Numbered from the stretch's first letter, positions 1-5,610 are shown. The stretch: 7,030 bases of DNA from Syntrophaceae bacterium (GCA_017885225.1 JAFNGM010000150.1:4814-11843), one strand, 5' to 3'. Made by a program: numbers and translations. Notes: generated by a model from the sequence alone, not told the origin.

Positions 1-690
1 GTAAGCAAATTGCAGTTTGTCTGGATTTACGGATATTTAGTGTTTATGATCGTGAGCCTGCTCTTTCTTTTTCTGAAATCTGATTTCCTTCTTTTAGTGT
101 TTCTCCTCGGTTTTGCCGGTGTTTCTCTTGTTCTGGGCGGATTCAGTGCGAAATCCCCCTACGCTCATTTTGGAGCAAACAGGGAACTGCTGCAAATTAT
201 GGCGTATGAACCGGTGCTCCTGCTCCTGGCAATCGGAATTTACGCGCAGAACGGAAGCTTCCTTATCAGCGAAATATTCAACCAGGATAAACCATTGCTT
301 TTTTCGCTTTGGCCGTTATTCCTTGCCGTTCTCTACGTGTTGACCATAAAAATGCGTAAATCACCGTTCGATATTGCAACCTCGCACCATGGTCATCAGG
401 AAATTGTAAAGGGAGTGACTACGGAATACTCCGGACCTTATTTCGCGCTCTTCCATCTGGCAGAGTGGTATGAGATTGTCCTGTTGCTTGGAATTATTGC
501 GCTCTTCTGGGCCAATCCTCTATGGGTGGGTATCCTGATCGCGCTGGCCGCATTCATTCTGGAACTCCTTATTGACAACATTACTGCAAGGATGACAGCG
601 AGCTGGATGGTGCGTTTAAGCTGGTCCGTGGGATTAATTCTGGGAATAGCGAACATTGCGTATATTTATTACTCCAAGGGGGTGTCTTAA
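1..690 (+). CDS. echB: Ech/Coo-type hydrogenase membrane subunit B (NuoH-like), 5'-partial
   Basis: This is the membrane subunit of a group 4 [NiFe] hydrogenase, homologous to NuoH of complex I, and it anchors the soluble arm and helps form the ion-translocation path. The frame is open from base 1 and about 229 codons are visible. EchB/CooK proteins are near 290-320 residues, so the N-terminal part lies outside the window. A TTG at position 10 could be taken as a start, but no ribosome site is visible and the frame continues upstream. Several hydrophobic segments are present. The NuoH/EchB signature G-A-N-R-E-L-L-Q-I-M-A-Y-E is at 172-210. A second conserved stretch (K-S-P-F-D-I, then S-H-H-G-H-Q-E-I-V-K-G and E-Y-S-G) covers about 358-435, and the S-H-H-x-H-Q-E form is typical of Ech/Coo rather than respiratory complex I. 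The stop is TAA at 688-690, five bases before echC. Family assignment is firm; Ech versus Coo naming is less so. Confidence 0.93.
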   Translation, partial: VSKLQFVWIYGYLVFMIVSLLFLFLKSDFLLLVFLLGFAGVSLVLGGFSAKSPYAHFGANRELLQIMAYEPVLLLLAIGIYAQNGSFLISEIFNQDKPLLFSLWPLFLAVLYVLTIKMRKSPFDIATSHHGHQEIVKGVTTEYSGPYFALFHLAEWYEIVLLLGIIALFWANPLWVGILIALAAFILELLIDNITARMTASWMVRLSWSVGLILGIANIAYIYYSKGVS

Positions 691-695
691 GAGCT

Positions 696-1118
696 ATGGG
701 CTTAATACAAACATCACGAGTGAAATCACCCTGGATTCTGCATTTTGATAATAGTTCCTGTAATGGTTGTGATATAGAAATATTGGCCTGTCTTACCCCC
801 CTTTACGATGTAGAGCGATTCGGTATGGTCAATATGGGCAACCCCAAGCACGCCGACATTCTGCTGATTACTGGACCTGTGAACAGACGTACCGCGCGGG
901 TGCTTAAAAACCTGTACGAGCAGGTACCCAACCCTAAGGTAGTTGTCGCTGTCGGAACCTGTGCATCTACGGCCGGTGTGTTTCACAATTGCTATAATGT
1001 CCTCGGTGGGGTAGATAAGGTCATTCCGGTAGATGTGTATGTTCCCGGCTGTTCTGTTCGTCCGGAAGCGATTATTGACGGGGTAGTATTAGCATTACAG
1101 AAGTTAGCCAGCCAATGA
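696..1118 (+). CDS. echC: Ech hydrogenase small subunit C (NuoB-like, [4Fe-4S])
   Basis: This is the electron-transfer small subunit of the group 4 hydrogenase, homologous to NuoB/PSST. It carries the [4Fe-4S] cluster closest to the [NiFe] site and passes electrons between the large subunit and the ferredoxin-like subunit. It has 140 residues, the usual short form without a long N-terminal extension or signal peptide, as expected for a cytoplasm-facing subunit. The four cluster ligands are visible: Cys22 and Cys25 in S-C-N-G-C-D-I-E, Cys89 in V-G-T-C-A-S, and Cys119 in V-P-G-C-S-V-R-P. The ATG at 696 follows echB by five bases. A purine-rich AAGGGGGTGT ribosome site lies inside the 3' end of echB, which suggests translational coupling. 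The stop TGA (1116-1118) shows that TGA is used as a normal terminator in this same operon. Function follows from family knowledge; the motif assignment is seen directly. Confidence 0.95.
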   Translation: MGLIQTSRVKSPWILHFDNSSCNGCDIEILACLTPLYDVERFGMVNMGNPKHADILLITGPVNRRTARVLKNLYEQVPNPKVVVAVGTCASTAGVFHNCYNVLGGVDKVIPVDVYVPGCSVRPEAIIDGVVLALQKLASQ

Positions 1119-1133
1119 GGTGAAGAACACAAA

Positions 1134-1517
1134 ATGGAAAACATTAGGGAAATAAACAAAGAAGATATTGTAAGCGAAGGCAAGAAGTTGTTGGATGCGG
1201 GAGCAAAATTTGTTACGGCGGTATGCAGCGACCTGAAAGAGAAGTTAGAGGTAACATATTTGTTCAGCGCAAATAGAGGTACTGAACTGACCTGCCTGCG
1301 TTATAAAATTGGAAAAGATGAAGAAGTTGCCAGTCTGTCAGGCACTACCCTTGCGACAGTGCTGATCGAAAATGAGATGAAAGAATTGTTTGGTCTTAAA
1401 GTGAAAGACCTTGCCATCGACTATGGCGGACACTTGCTTTTAGCACAGGATAGTCCTGTTACACCTCTTTTAAAAACACACCTGGTTACTTCGATGACAT
1501 CGAAAGGAGAGAATTGA
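1134..1517 (+). CDS. echD: Ech hydrogenase subunit D (NuoC-like 30 kDa family)
   Basis: This small soluble subunit corresponds to NuoC (30 kDa subunit) of complex I and binds no cofactor. In Ech-type enzymes it packs against the large subunit and helps hold the soluble arm together. It has 127 residues. The recognisable part is the C-terminal signature E-N-E-M-K-E-L-F-G-L at residues 79-88, equivalent to the E-R-E-x-x-D-L-F-G-I motif of NuoC. The N-terminal half is poorly conserved, as is usual. The ATG at 1134 is preceded by GAGGTG at 1117-1122, which overlaps the echC stop region. The TGA stop at 1515-1517 overlaps the proposed ATG of echE by one base (TGATG), a typical translational coupling arrangement. 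Its place between echC and echE matches the canonical echABCDEF order. Identification rests on the motif plus position, so it is slightly less certain than its neighbours. Confidence 0.9.
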   Translation: MENIREINKEDIVSEGKKLLDAGAKFVTAVCSDLKEKLEVTYLFSANRGTELTCLRYKIGKDEEVASLSGTTLATVLIENEMKELFGLKVKDLAIDYGGHLLLAQDSPVTPLLKTHLVTSMTSKGEN

Positions 1518-2599
1518 TGGCTGTACGCACAACAGTCCCCTTCGGACCCCAACACCCGGTACTTCCTGAACCGGTACAACTGAGAGTTACCTATGAGGAC
1601 GAAAAGGTTGTAGAGGTTGTTCCGGTTATAGGGTATGCCCATCGGGGAATAGAAAAAGCATGCGAACTGAATGAATATAACAAGAATATATACCTGTGTG
1701 AGCGGGTTTGAGGGATCTGCAGCTACATCCACAGCGTGACTGTGGTAGAATCGATGGAAAAATTGTGGCCCGTGGAATTGTCGCCGCGGACTATATATTT
1801 GCGAACCTTCTGGGCGGAACTGGCGCGGGTTCATAGTCATCTGCTATGGTTGGGGCTGCTCGCCGACGCCTTTGGTTTTGAAAGCATGTTCCTGCAGTTC
1901 TGGCGTATACGGGAGAGGGTATTAGACCTTCTGGAGATGACTGCCGGACACAGGGTCATCCCGTCGGTGAACGTCGTCGGCGGTGTCAGGCGTGATATCA
2001 CTCCGGAACAGAAGAAAGTGATTATTGATACGCTCGATATAATCCGCAAAGAAAGCGATTCCCTGGTAAAGGTCGTCACCAATGACTATACAGTGAAGGC
2101 AAGAACCGTTGGTGTGGGCGTTGTGACGAAAGAGCAGGCCTTCGCACTGGGATGTGTGGGCCCCGTGCTCCGGGCGAGCGGTGTTTCCGAAGATGTCCGT
2201 CTCACGAAGTATGATGCATACGGCGATCTCAATTACGAACCAATTGTAGAGACCGCGGGAGATTGTTATGCCCGCACTCTTGTCAGGGCGAGAGAACTCT
2301 TCCAGTCTATAGATTTGCTGCTTGAGGTTTTGAATAAGATGCCCGAAGGTGAGATCGCGGTGAGGGTGAAGGGGAATCCTCCGGCCAATGAAGCCTTTGT
2401 GCGTAAGGAGGCACCCAGGGGAGAGCTTATCTACTATGCGAAAGGAAACGGGACCCGTAATCTGGAACGCATGAAGATACGCACGCCTACGTTTGCCAAT
2501 CTCCCCTCGTTATTGGTAATGCTTCCCGGTTGTCAACTTGCTGATGTGCCGGTTATTGTACTCTCGATTGACCCATGCATCTGTTGCATGGAGCGATAA
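1517..2599 (+). CDS. echE: Ech hydrogenase catalytic large subunit E, probable selenoprotein (in-frame TGA at residue 65)
   Basis: This is the [NiFe]-site subunit of a group 4 hydrogenase (EchE/CooH, NuoD-like), which catalyses reversible proton reduction to H2. ATG 1517 is chosen over TTG 1514 because AGGAGA (1505-1510) is well spaced and the ATG overlaps the echD stop. The frame is open to TAA 2599 except for TGA at 1709-1711, which replaces the first Cys of the N-terminal motif: L-C-E-R-V-U65-G-I-C68-S-Y-I-H. Read through, the product has 360 residues, the normal EchE/CooH length. Sequence after the TGA is intact family sequence (R-V-H-S-H-L-L-W-L-G, V-V-G-G-V-R-R-D-I). It ends with D-P-C354-I-C-C357-M-E-R and stops there, so there is no C-terminal extension for a maturation protease, as known for EchE and CooH. 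Cys356 is extra; this position is usually Ser. A SECIS-like hairpin follows the TGA. The alternatives are a nonsense mutation or a sequencing error. A gene caller would split it into 1517-1711 and 1736-2599. Confidence 0.9.
1709..1711 (+). other. Putative selenocysteine (UGA) codon in the N-terminal nickel-binding motif of echE
   Basis: The codon lies in the run CGG GTT TGA GGG ATC TGC, giving R-V-U-G-I-C where the family has R-[VI]-C-G-[IV]-C. It aligns with the first, terminal nickel-ligand cysteine of the L1 motif. TGA as a general sense codon is unlikely because echC, echD, engB and the three-helix membrane gene end with TGA. Selenocysteine replacing a catalytic Cys is the classic selenoprotein pattern. 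Selenocysteine machinery genes (selA, selB, selC, selD) are not in this window, so decoding capacity is inferred. Confidence 0.78.
1723..1748 (+). promoter_or_regulatory. Candidate bacterial SECIS element (stem-loop after the echE UGA)
   Basis: CCACAG (1729-1734) and CTGTGG (1740-1745) form a perfect 6-bp stem around the 5-nt loop CGTGA (1735-1739). A lower stem CTA/TAG (1723-1725 with 1746-1748) adds three pairs, with CAT (1726-1728) bulged on the 5' side. The loop has G at its second position followed by U. Twenty-three bases separate the UGA from the loop, within the window known for bacterial SECIS elements, which lie in the coding region directly after the UGA and bind SelB. The E. coli fdhF element also has a short apical stem and a GU-containing loop. 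The structure was found by eye and no folding energy was computed. Confidence 0.62.
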
Positions 2600-2623
2600 A
2601 AGGCGAAAGGAGCGTGTGAACAA

Positions 2624-3022
2624 ATGCCCTTGATGTTACCAACCATATTAAAAAACCTTTTCACCGGATACGCCACCAGGCTCTACCCCGTTCAGGTGCG
2701 GGAACCTTTTGATAAGGCCCGGGGACATATCAGCTTCAGCGAAGATAAGTGCACTATGTGCGGCGTATGTGCGCTGCGTTGTCCATCAGTTGCCATAACC
2801 GTGGAAAAGAAACAAAACAAGCTTACTTTTTATCCATTTCGGTGCATAGTCTGTGAGGTGTGCGTGCATGCCTGTCCCAGTGAAGCAATAGATTTAATCT
2901 TCAAATGGCGTCCTTCCTCCTATGACAAGCCGGAAGAGGTATATAAATCAACTCGCCTTGAACATCTGCGGGAGACCACTGATGCAGCAAAGGATGCGTT
3001 AGCCTCAAAAGAAGACAAGTAA
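2624..3022 (+). CDS. echF: Ech hydrogenase ferredoxin-like subunit F (2x[4Fe-4S], NuoI-like)
   Basis: This polyferredoxin subunit carries electrons between soluble ferredoxin and the EchC cluster, and is homologous to NuoI of complex I. It has 132 residues with two classic binding motifs. Cys43, Cys46, Cys49 and Cys53 lie in C-T-M-C-G-V-C-A-L-R-C-P, and Cys74, Cys77, Cys80 and Cys84 in C-I-V-C-E-V-C-V-H-A-C-P. The CxxCxxCxxxCP spacing predicts two [4Fe-4S] clusters. The N-terminal 35 residues hold a short amphipathic stretch typical of NuoI/EchF contact with the membrane arm. The C-terminal 40 residues are charged and probably flexible. The start is ATG 2624, with GAAAGGAG at 2605-2612 as ribosome site. 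A second ATG at 2633 is less well spaced. The gene begins 24 bases after echE and is the last of the operon, followed directly by a strong terminator. Confidence 0.95.
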   Translation: MPLMLPTILKNLFTGYATRLYPVQVREPFDKARGHISFSEDKCTMCGVCALRCPSVAITVEKKQNKLTFYPFRCIVCEVCVHACPSEAIDLIFKWRPSSYDKPEEVYKSTRLEHLRETTDAAKDALASKEDK

Positions 3023-3043
3023 AATATTTGAATAAAAAGAAGT

Positions 3044-3087
3044 AAAAAAGCAGGCAACCCATGTGATTGTGTTGCCTGCTTTTTTTT
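3044..3087. terminator. Bidirectional rho-independent terminator between convergent echF and hypE
   Basis: A perfect 9-bp stem, GCAGGCAAC (3050-3058) with GTTGCCTGC (3071-3079), encloses a 12-nt loop. On the plus strand it is followed by eight T residues (3080-3087). On the minus strand it is followed by six T residues (complement of A 3044-3049). It therefore fits termination both of the ech operon, which ends at 3022, and of hypCE, which ends at 3103. Confidence 0.93.
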
Positions 3088-3102
3088 GGAAAGATTATGG
3101 TC

Positions 3103-4116
3103 TCAGCAAATGCGGGGAACCAATTCACCCGTAGGCAGATCTACTTCCCGTGCTCCGCCGATCGACGTGTGCAATACAAGTCGCCCCCGGCCCTTTTCCC
3201 CCACCTCTCCGATAACGGCAGCATTGTTACCGAACTCGTGCGTCTTCATGGTATTCAGAACGTTGTCTGTATCCTCACGGGGACAAAACACGACCATCTT
3301 ACCCTCATTGGCGAGGAAGAGCGGATCAAGACCGAGTATCTCACATACGCCCCTTACCTCTTCCTGAATAGGAATGTCTCTCTCTGAGATTGTTATCTGA
3401 CATTGCGACTGGTGAGCAATTTCACACAGGACCGCGCCCAGACCGCCCCGTGTCACATCCCGCATACAGTGAATATTGGGGCTCGCATTCAGGATGTTTG
3501 CGACAAGTGAGTTGAGAGGGGCTGAATCCGAGATGATATCAGACTTAAAACCGAGATCCTGACGTTTGCTCAATATCGCCGCGCTATGATCACCAATAGA
3601 CCCGTTGATGATCACCCTGTCTCCGGGCATGACACTCCGTGGGGATATTGTTCCTTTATATGTGATGATACCGATGCCGGAGACATTAATGAAGATGCTG
3701 TCGGCTGCTCCCCTTGCAACCACTTTTGTATCCCCGGTGACAATTTGTGTGCCGGCTTTTGATGCGGCCCTTGCCATGGATTCAATGATTTTCTCGAGAT
3801 CCCTCATATTGAAACCTTCTTCCAGAATAAAACCGGCGCTCAGAAAGAGAGGAATACCACCGCACATGGCAATATCATTCACGGTCCCGTGCACGGACAG
3901 GGAGCCGATGTCGCCACCCGGGAAAAAGATAGGGCTCACTACATAGGAATCTGTAGAAAAGCAGAGTTTCACGCCGCCTATATCAAACACGGCGCCGTCT
4001 TCCATGCGCTCCAGGTACGCATTGGTCAGTTTGGGGAGGAACGTGCGGGTAATCAGTTCGTTCATTAATAAACCGCCCCCCCCGTGATCCAGCAGTATCT
4101 TGTCATAGTGCGTCAT
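3103..4116 (-). CDS. hypE: Hydrogenase maturation protein HypE (carbamoyl dehydratase)
   Basis: HypE receives a carbamoyl group from HypF on its C-terminal cysteine and dehydrates it with ATP to a thiocyanate. The cyanide is then handed to the iron held by HypC-HypD for the [NiFe] cofactor. The 337-residue product has the usual length and ends in P-R-I-C, the acceptor cysteine (Cys337). The N-terminal H-G-G-G-G motif (residues 11-15), S-T-D-S-Y-V-V (54-60) and F-P-G-G-D-I-G with G-T-V-N-D (65-81) are the ATP-binding elements of the PurM/HypE fold. SelD shares the fold, but the N-terminal Cys/Sec of SelD is absent and the terminal P-R-I-C is specific to HypE. The start ATG 4114-4116 has AGAGG six bases upstream. 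It lies 93 bases after hypC, and the usual intervening hypD is missing. It converges on echF and shares its terminator. It is cytoplasmic and presumably matures EchE. Confidence 0.97.
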   Translation of the reverse strand: MTHYDKILLDHGGGGLLMNELITRTFLPKLTNAYLERMEDGAVFDIGGVKLCFSTDSYVVSPIFFPGGDIGSLSVHGTVNDIAMCGGIPLFLSAGFILEEGFNMRDLEKIIESMARAASKAGTQIVTGDTKVVARGAADSIFINVSGIGIITYKGTISPRSVMPGDRVIINGSIGDHSAAILSKRQDLGFKSDIISDSAPLNSLVANILNASPNIHCMRDVTRGGLGAVLCEIAHQSQCQITISERDIPIQEEVRGVCEILGLDPLFLANEGKMVVFCPREDTDNVLNTMKTHEFGNNAAVIGEVGEKGRGRLVLHTSIGGAREVDLPTGELVPRIC

Positions 4117-4209
4117 GACATACCTCTTGTCAACCTTTGTGAAACAGTTACACAGACCGCAAAATTTTTTACCATCCGTGGCAGACGGAAAAATAGCCTG
4201 CGTTTCGAA

Positions 4210-4440
4210 TTATTGTGGTTCGGTTTCGATGACCGCTTTCAGGCACTCGAGCATTTCCATCGCCAATTCTTCATCGATCTTATGAATGGCATATCCTGCA
4301 TGGCATATGACATAATCCCCGATTGTCGTATCATCATCAACCAGATCGAGACGGGCTTCCCGCTGCGTCCCGCTGATATCGATAACGGCGAGTCTGTTCT
4401 CATCTATAGAAATTATCTTTCCTGGAAATCCGAGGCACAT
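4210..4440 (-). CDS. hypC: Hydrogenase maturation chaperone HypC
   Basis: HypC is the small chaperone that, with HypD, holds the Fe(CN)2CO unit and delivers it to the hydrogenase large-subunit precursor. The 76-residue protein begins M-C-L-G-F-P-G-K-I, the family signature M-C-L-[AG]-x-P-G-[KR]. Its Cys2, exposed after Met removal, is the essential ligand and large-subunit contact. The later G-D-Y-V-I-C-H-A-G-Y-A-I stretch is also typical of HypC/HupF proteins. AGGAG stands about ten bases before the ATG (4438-4440). It is the first gene of a hypC-hypE unit with its own promoter about 115 bases upstream. HypD, normally the obligate partner encoded next to HypC, is not in the window. Assignment is firm; pairing with the adjacent Ech enzyme is an inference from position. 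Confidence 0.97.
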   Translation of the reverse strand: MCLGFPGKIISIDENRLAVIDISGTQREARLDLVDDDTTIGDYVICHAGYAIHKIDEELAMEMLECLKAVIETEPQ

Positions 4441-4548
4441 AGCTTATTTTCTCCTGATTCATCACACCGGCTTAGACGTCTCTGACCCGAATGTTCACTT
4501 CGCATCCTGGAGAGACATGATGGAATGAATGACTTTGTTTGTTATTTA
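4441..4548 (-). promoter_or_regulatory. Predicted 5' leader of hypC with a dyad
   Basis: If transcription starts at about 4548-4550, as the promoter predicts, hypC has an untranslated leader of about 108 nt. It contains a dyad, GTCTCT (4478-4483) with AGAGAC (4511-4516). A smaller CGAA/TTCG pairing sits within the 27-nt interval, and the ribosome site is further downstream. I recognise no known riboswitch class. The dyad may be chance. Confidence 0.3.
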
Positions 4549-4555
4549 ACTATGA

Positions 4556-4584
4556 AATATATGGAATAGAATACTGTGTGTCAA
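4556..4584 (-). promoter_or_regulatory. Sigma70-type promoter for hypC-hypE
   Basis: Read on the minus strand, a perfect -35 TTGACA (4584-4579) is followed by a 17-bp spacer and a -10 TATATT (4561-4556), one mismatch from TATAAT. The flanking region is A/T-rich. The predicted start is about 4549, just over 100 bases before the hypC ATG. This is the best-formed housekeeping promoter seen in the window and indicates that hypCE is transcribed independently of the genes to its right. Confidence 0.75.
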
Positions 4585-4770
4585 TATATCTTTTATATGA
4601 TACGCAACGGGATAAACCAAAAAGTGACCAAATTTCATCACCAGACAGGATCTGGGAACAACATGTATCGTTGATTCCATAAACCTTCTTCCCATATATG
4701 ACAGAGAGCGAAGACGTCCATCACCGGCATAAGTAGATCAGGGATGACGCAGAATCTGCACCAATAATTA
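4585..4770. other. Intergenic stretch with no supported gene
   Basis: This lies between the hypC promoter and the hairpin after the AtpZ-like gene. A 62-codon minus-strand open frame (4638-4826) overlaps it but includes one arm of the 15-bp hairpin, lacks a ribosome site and resembles no family I know. I see no tRNA or repeat here. Confidence 0.5.
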
Positions 4771-4804
4771 AGCCCCTTCACGCAATTGTTTGCGTGAAGG
4801 GGCT
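4771..4804 (-). terminator. Hairpin terminator after the AtpZ-like gene
   Basis: A perfect 15-bp stem (AGCCCCTTCACGCAA at 4771-4785 with its complement at 4790-4804) closes a 4-nt loop. It lies 52 bases past the stop of the AtpZ-like gene. On the minus strand the hairpin is followed by TTAATTATT, an imperfect T-rich tail, while the plus side has no T run. It most likely ends the minus-strand transcript of the two small membrane genes and insulates hypC. Confidence 0.75.
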
Positions 4805-4856
4805 CAAGAGAAACATAGATCTTCAAAAGGAATTGGTCAACATCTGAGCGAGAATC

Positions 4857-5093
4857 TCAGACGCCCTTGTGCCTTGACCACGCCTCTTTATAAAACCTCC
4901 CTATCCCGGTCAGCAGTGCCAGAAAAAATAGCCCCAACATGAAATAGGGAGAGGTACCCATAAATTCATCTAACAGTTTTCCCGCATAGAGAAGGAGAAT
5001 CGGGAAAACCACTATCACGTATCCCCACGCGCTCAATATGAGTATTGACCGATACGTGTTATGCTCCTTCAAAGCTTTATCTTTTGCTGCCAT
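4857..5093 (-). CDS. AtpZ/AtpI-family small membrane protein
   Basis: This 78-residue protein resembles the AtpZ/AtpI family, small membrane proteins usually encoded at the front of F-type ATP synthase operons and linked to c-ring assembly or cation supply. A charged N terminus (K-D-K-A-L-K-E-H) is followed by helix 1 at about residues 15-38. Then comes the family-like loop G-K-L-L-D-E-F-M-G-T-S-P-Y-F and helix 2 at about 49-66, and a basic C terminus. The ribosome site GGGAGGTG is strong and close to ATG 5091-5093. It follows the three-helix membrane gene by 66 bases on the same strand and is probably co-transcribed with it. No ATP synthase subunit gene lies downstream; a terminator and hypC follow instead, so it is an orphan copy here. 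Family call is fairly sure from the pattern; function in this setting is not known. Confidence 0.75.
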   Translation of the reverse strand: MAAKDKALKEHNTYRSILILSAWGYVIVVFPILLLYAGKLLDEFMGTSPYFMLGLFFLALLTGIGRFYKEAWSRHKGV

Positions 5094-5159
5094 ATGTCAC
5101 CTCCCTTGCCCTCCCGGGCCGCTCTCTCATCGCCGCTCACAATAGACCGTCAAATTCTG

Positions 5160-5435
5160 TCAGCTCACCGCGGCCTTGATAACATTGATTACCGGTGCGG
5201 TGAACAGCGCGATGAGAATGGTGTACAGGCAAAAAACAGTTACTAATTCCCCGGTGTACATTTTCTGATACTTGTGCTTTAAAGAAATGACCGTCATCCC
5301 ACCTACAATCAAACAGCCAAGCTGAAAGTAAGGGAATTCACTCACACTTGTTGCCTTGAACTCCGCTATTGCAAAAGTTGCCGTCACCAGGACAATAACT
5401 ACCGACAGTGCTAATGTCTCTTTTACCTTTCTCAT
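5160..5435 (-). CDS. Small three-helix membrane protein, function unknown
   Basis: I do not recognise this 91-residue protein. It is strongly hydrophobic, with probable membrane segments at residues 7-24, 36-52 and 63-86. The first, after the basic start M-R-K-V-K, could act as an uncleaved signal anchor. A basic loop (K-H-K-Y-Q-K) lies between helices 2 and 3, which by the positive-inside rule suggests it is cytoplasmic. The start ATG 5433-5435 has an AGGGAGG ribosome site. Its neighbour downstream is the AtpZ-like gene, suggesting a two-gene membrane unit. Its position resembles AtpI-like partners of AtpZ in ATP synthase operons, but no diagnostic motif is visible, so that is only a suggestion. 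The coding nature is supported by the good ribosome site, clean hydrophobic pattern and same-strand pairing. Confidence 0.7.
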   Translation of the reverse strand: MRKVKETLALSVVIVLVTATFAIAEFKATSVSEFPYFQLGCLIVGGMTVISLKHKYQKMYTGELVTVFCLYTILIALFTAPVINVIKAAVS

Positions 5436-5475
5436 GTTCCGTATCCTCCCTTATTTTTTTGTTTGCTGTTGAGTA

Positions 5476-5493
5476 ATGAAATATTCATGCCAG
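5476..5493 (-). promoter_or_regulatory. Possible sigma54 (-24/-12) promoter for the small membrane genes
   Basis: Read on the minus strand, CTGGCATGAATATTTCA matches the sigma54 consensus YTGGCACGRNNNTTGCW with two mismatches and correct spacing. The -24 GG is present, but the highly conserved G of the -12 GC is T. It sits about 40 bases before the ATG at 5435, a suitable place. A weaker sigma70-like TATAAT lies further upstream (5536-5531) without a good -35. This is a candidate only. Confidence 0.3.
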
Positions 5494-5610
5494 CTTTTTC
5501 GCGGGGTGGTATAACATTAATAACATATTGATTATATGTAGCAATTATGATTTAGGCGAATCCTGAGATTGGGCTCAAAGATCCTGCACGCGGCGAACTG
5601 TTTAAACAAA

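Noticed and set aside
1709..1711. Genome-wide reassignment of TGA to Trp or Gly
   Set aside because: TGA ends echC, echD, engB and other genes here at family-typical positions, and tryptophans are coded by TGG. Trp or Gly at this position would also remove a nickel ligand.
1517..2599. echE as a pseudogene broken by a nonsense mutation
   Set aside because: There is only one interruption, it falls on a metal-ligand cysteine codon, the rest is intact family sequence with normal length, and a hairpin follows at SECIS spacing. The idea is not excluded, but recoding explains more.
1736..2599. Separate gene starting at GTG 1736
   Set aside because: It has no ribosome site, starts inside the conserved N-terminal motif region, and would lack half of the nickel ligands. 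It is the continuation of echE.
3103..4116. SelD (selenophosphate synthetase) instead of HypE
   Set aside because: It has the same fold, which is tempting next to a selenoprotein. However, it lacks the SelD N-terminal Cys/Sec motif and ends in P-R-I-C, the HypE acceptor cysteine.
4638..4826. Minus-strand 62-codon open frame
   Set aside because: It overlaps the terminator hairpin at 4771-4804, has no ribosome site and shows no recognisable pattern.
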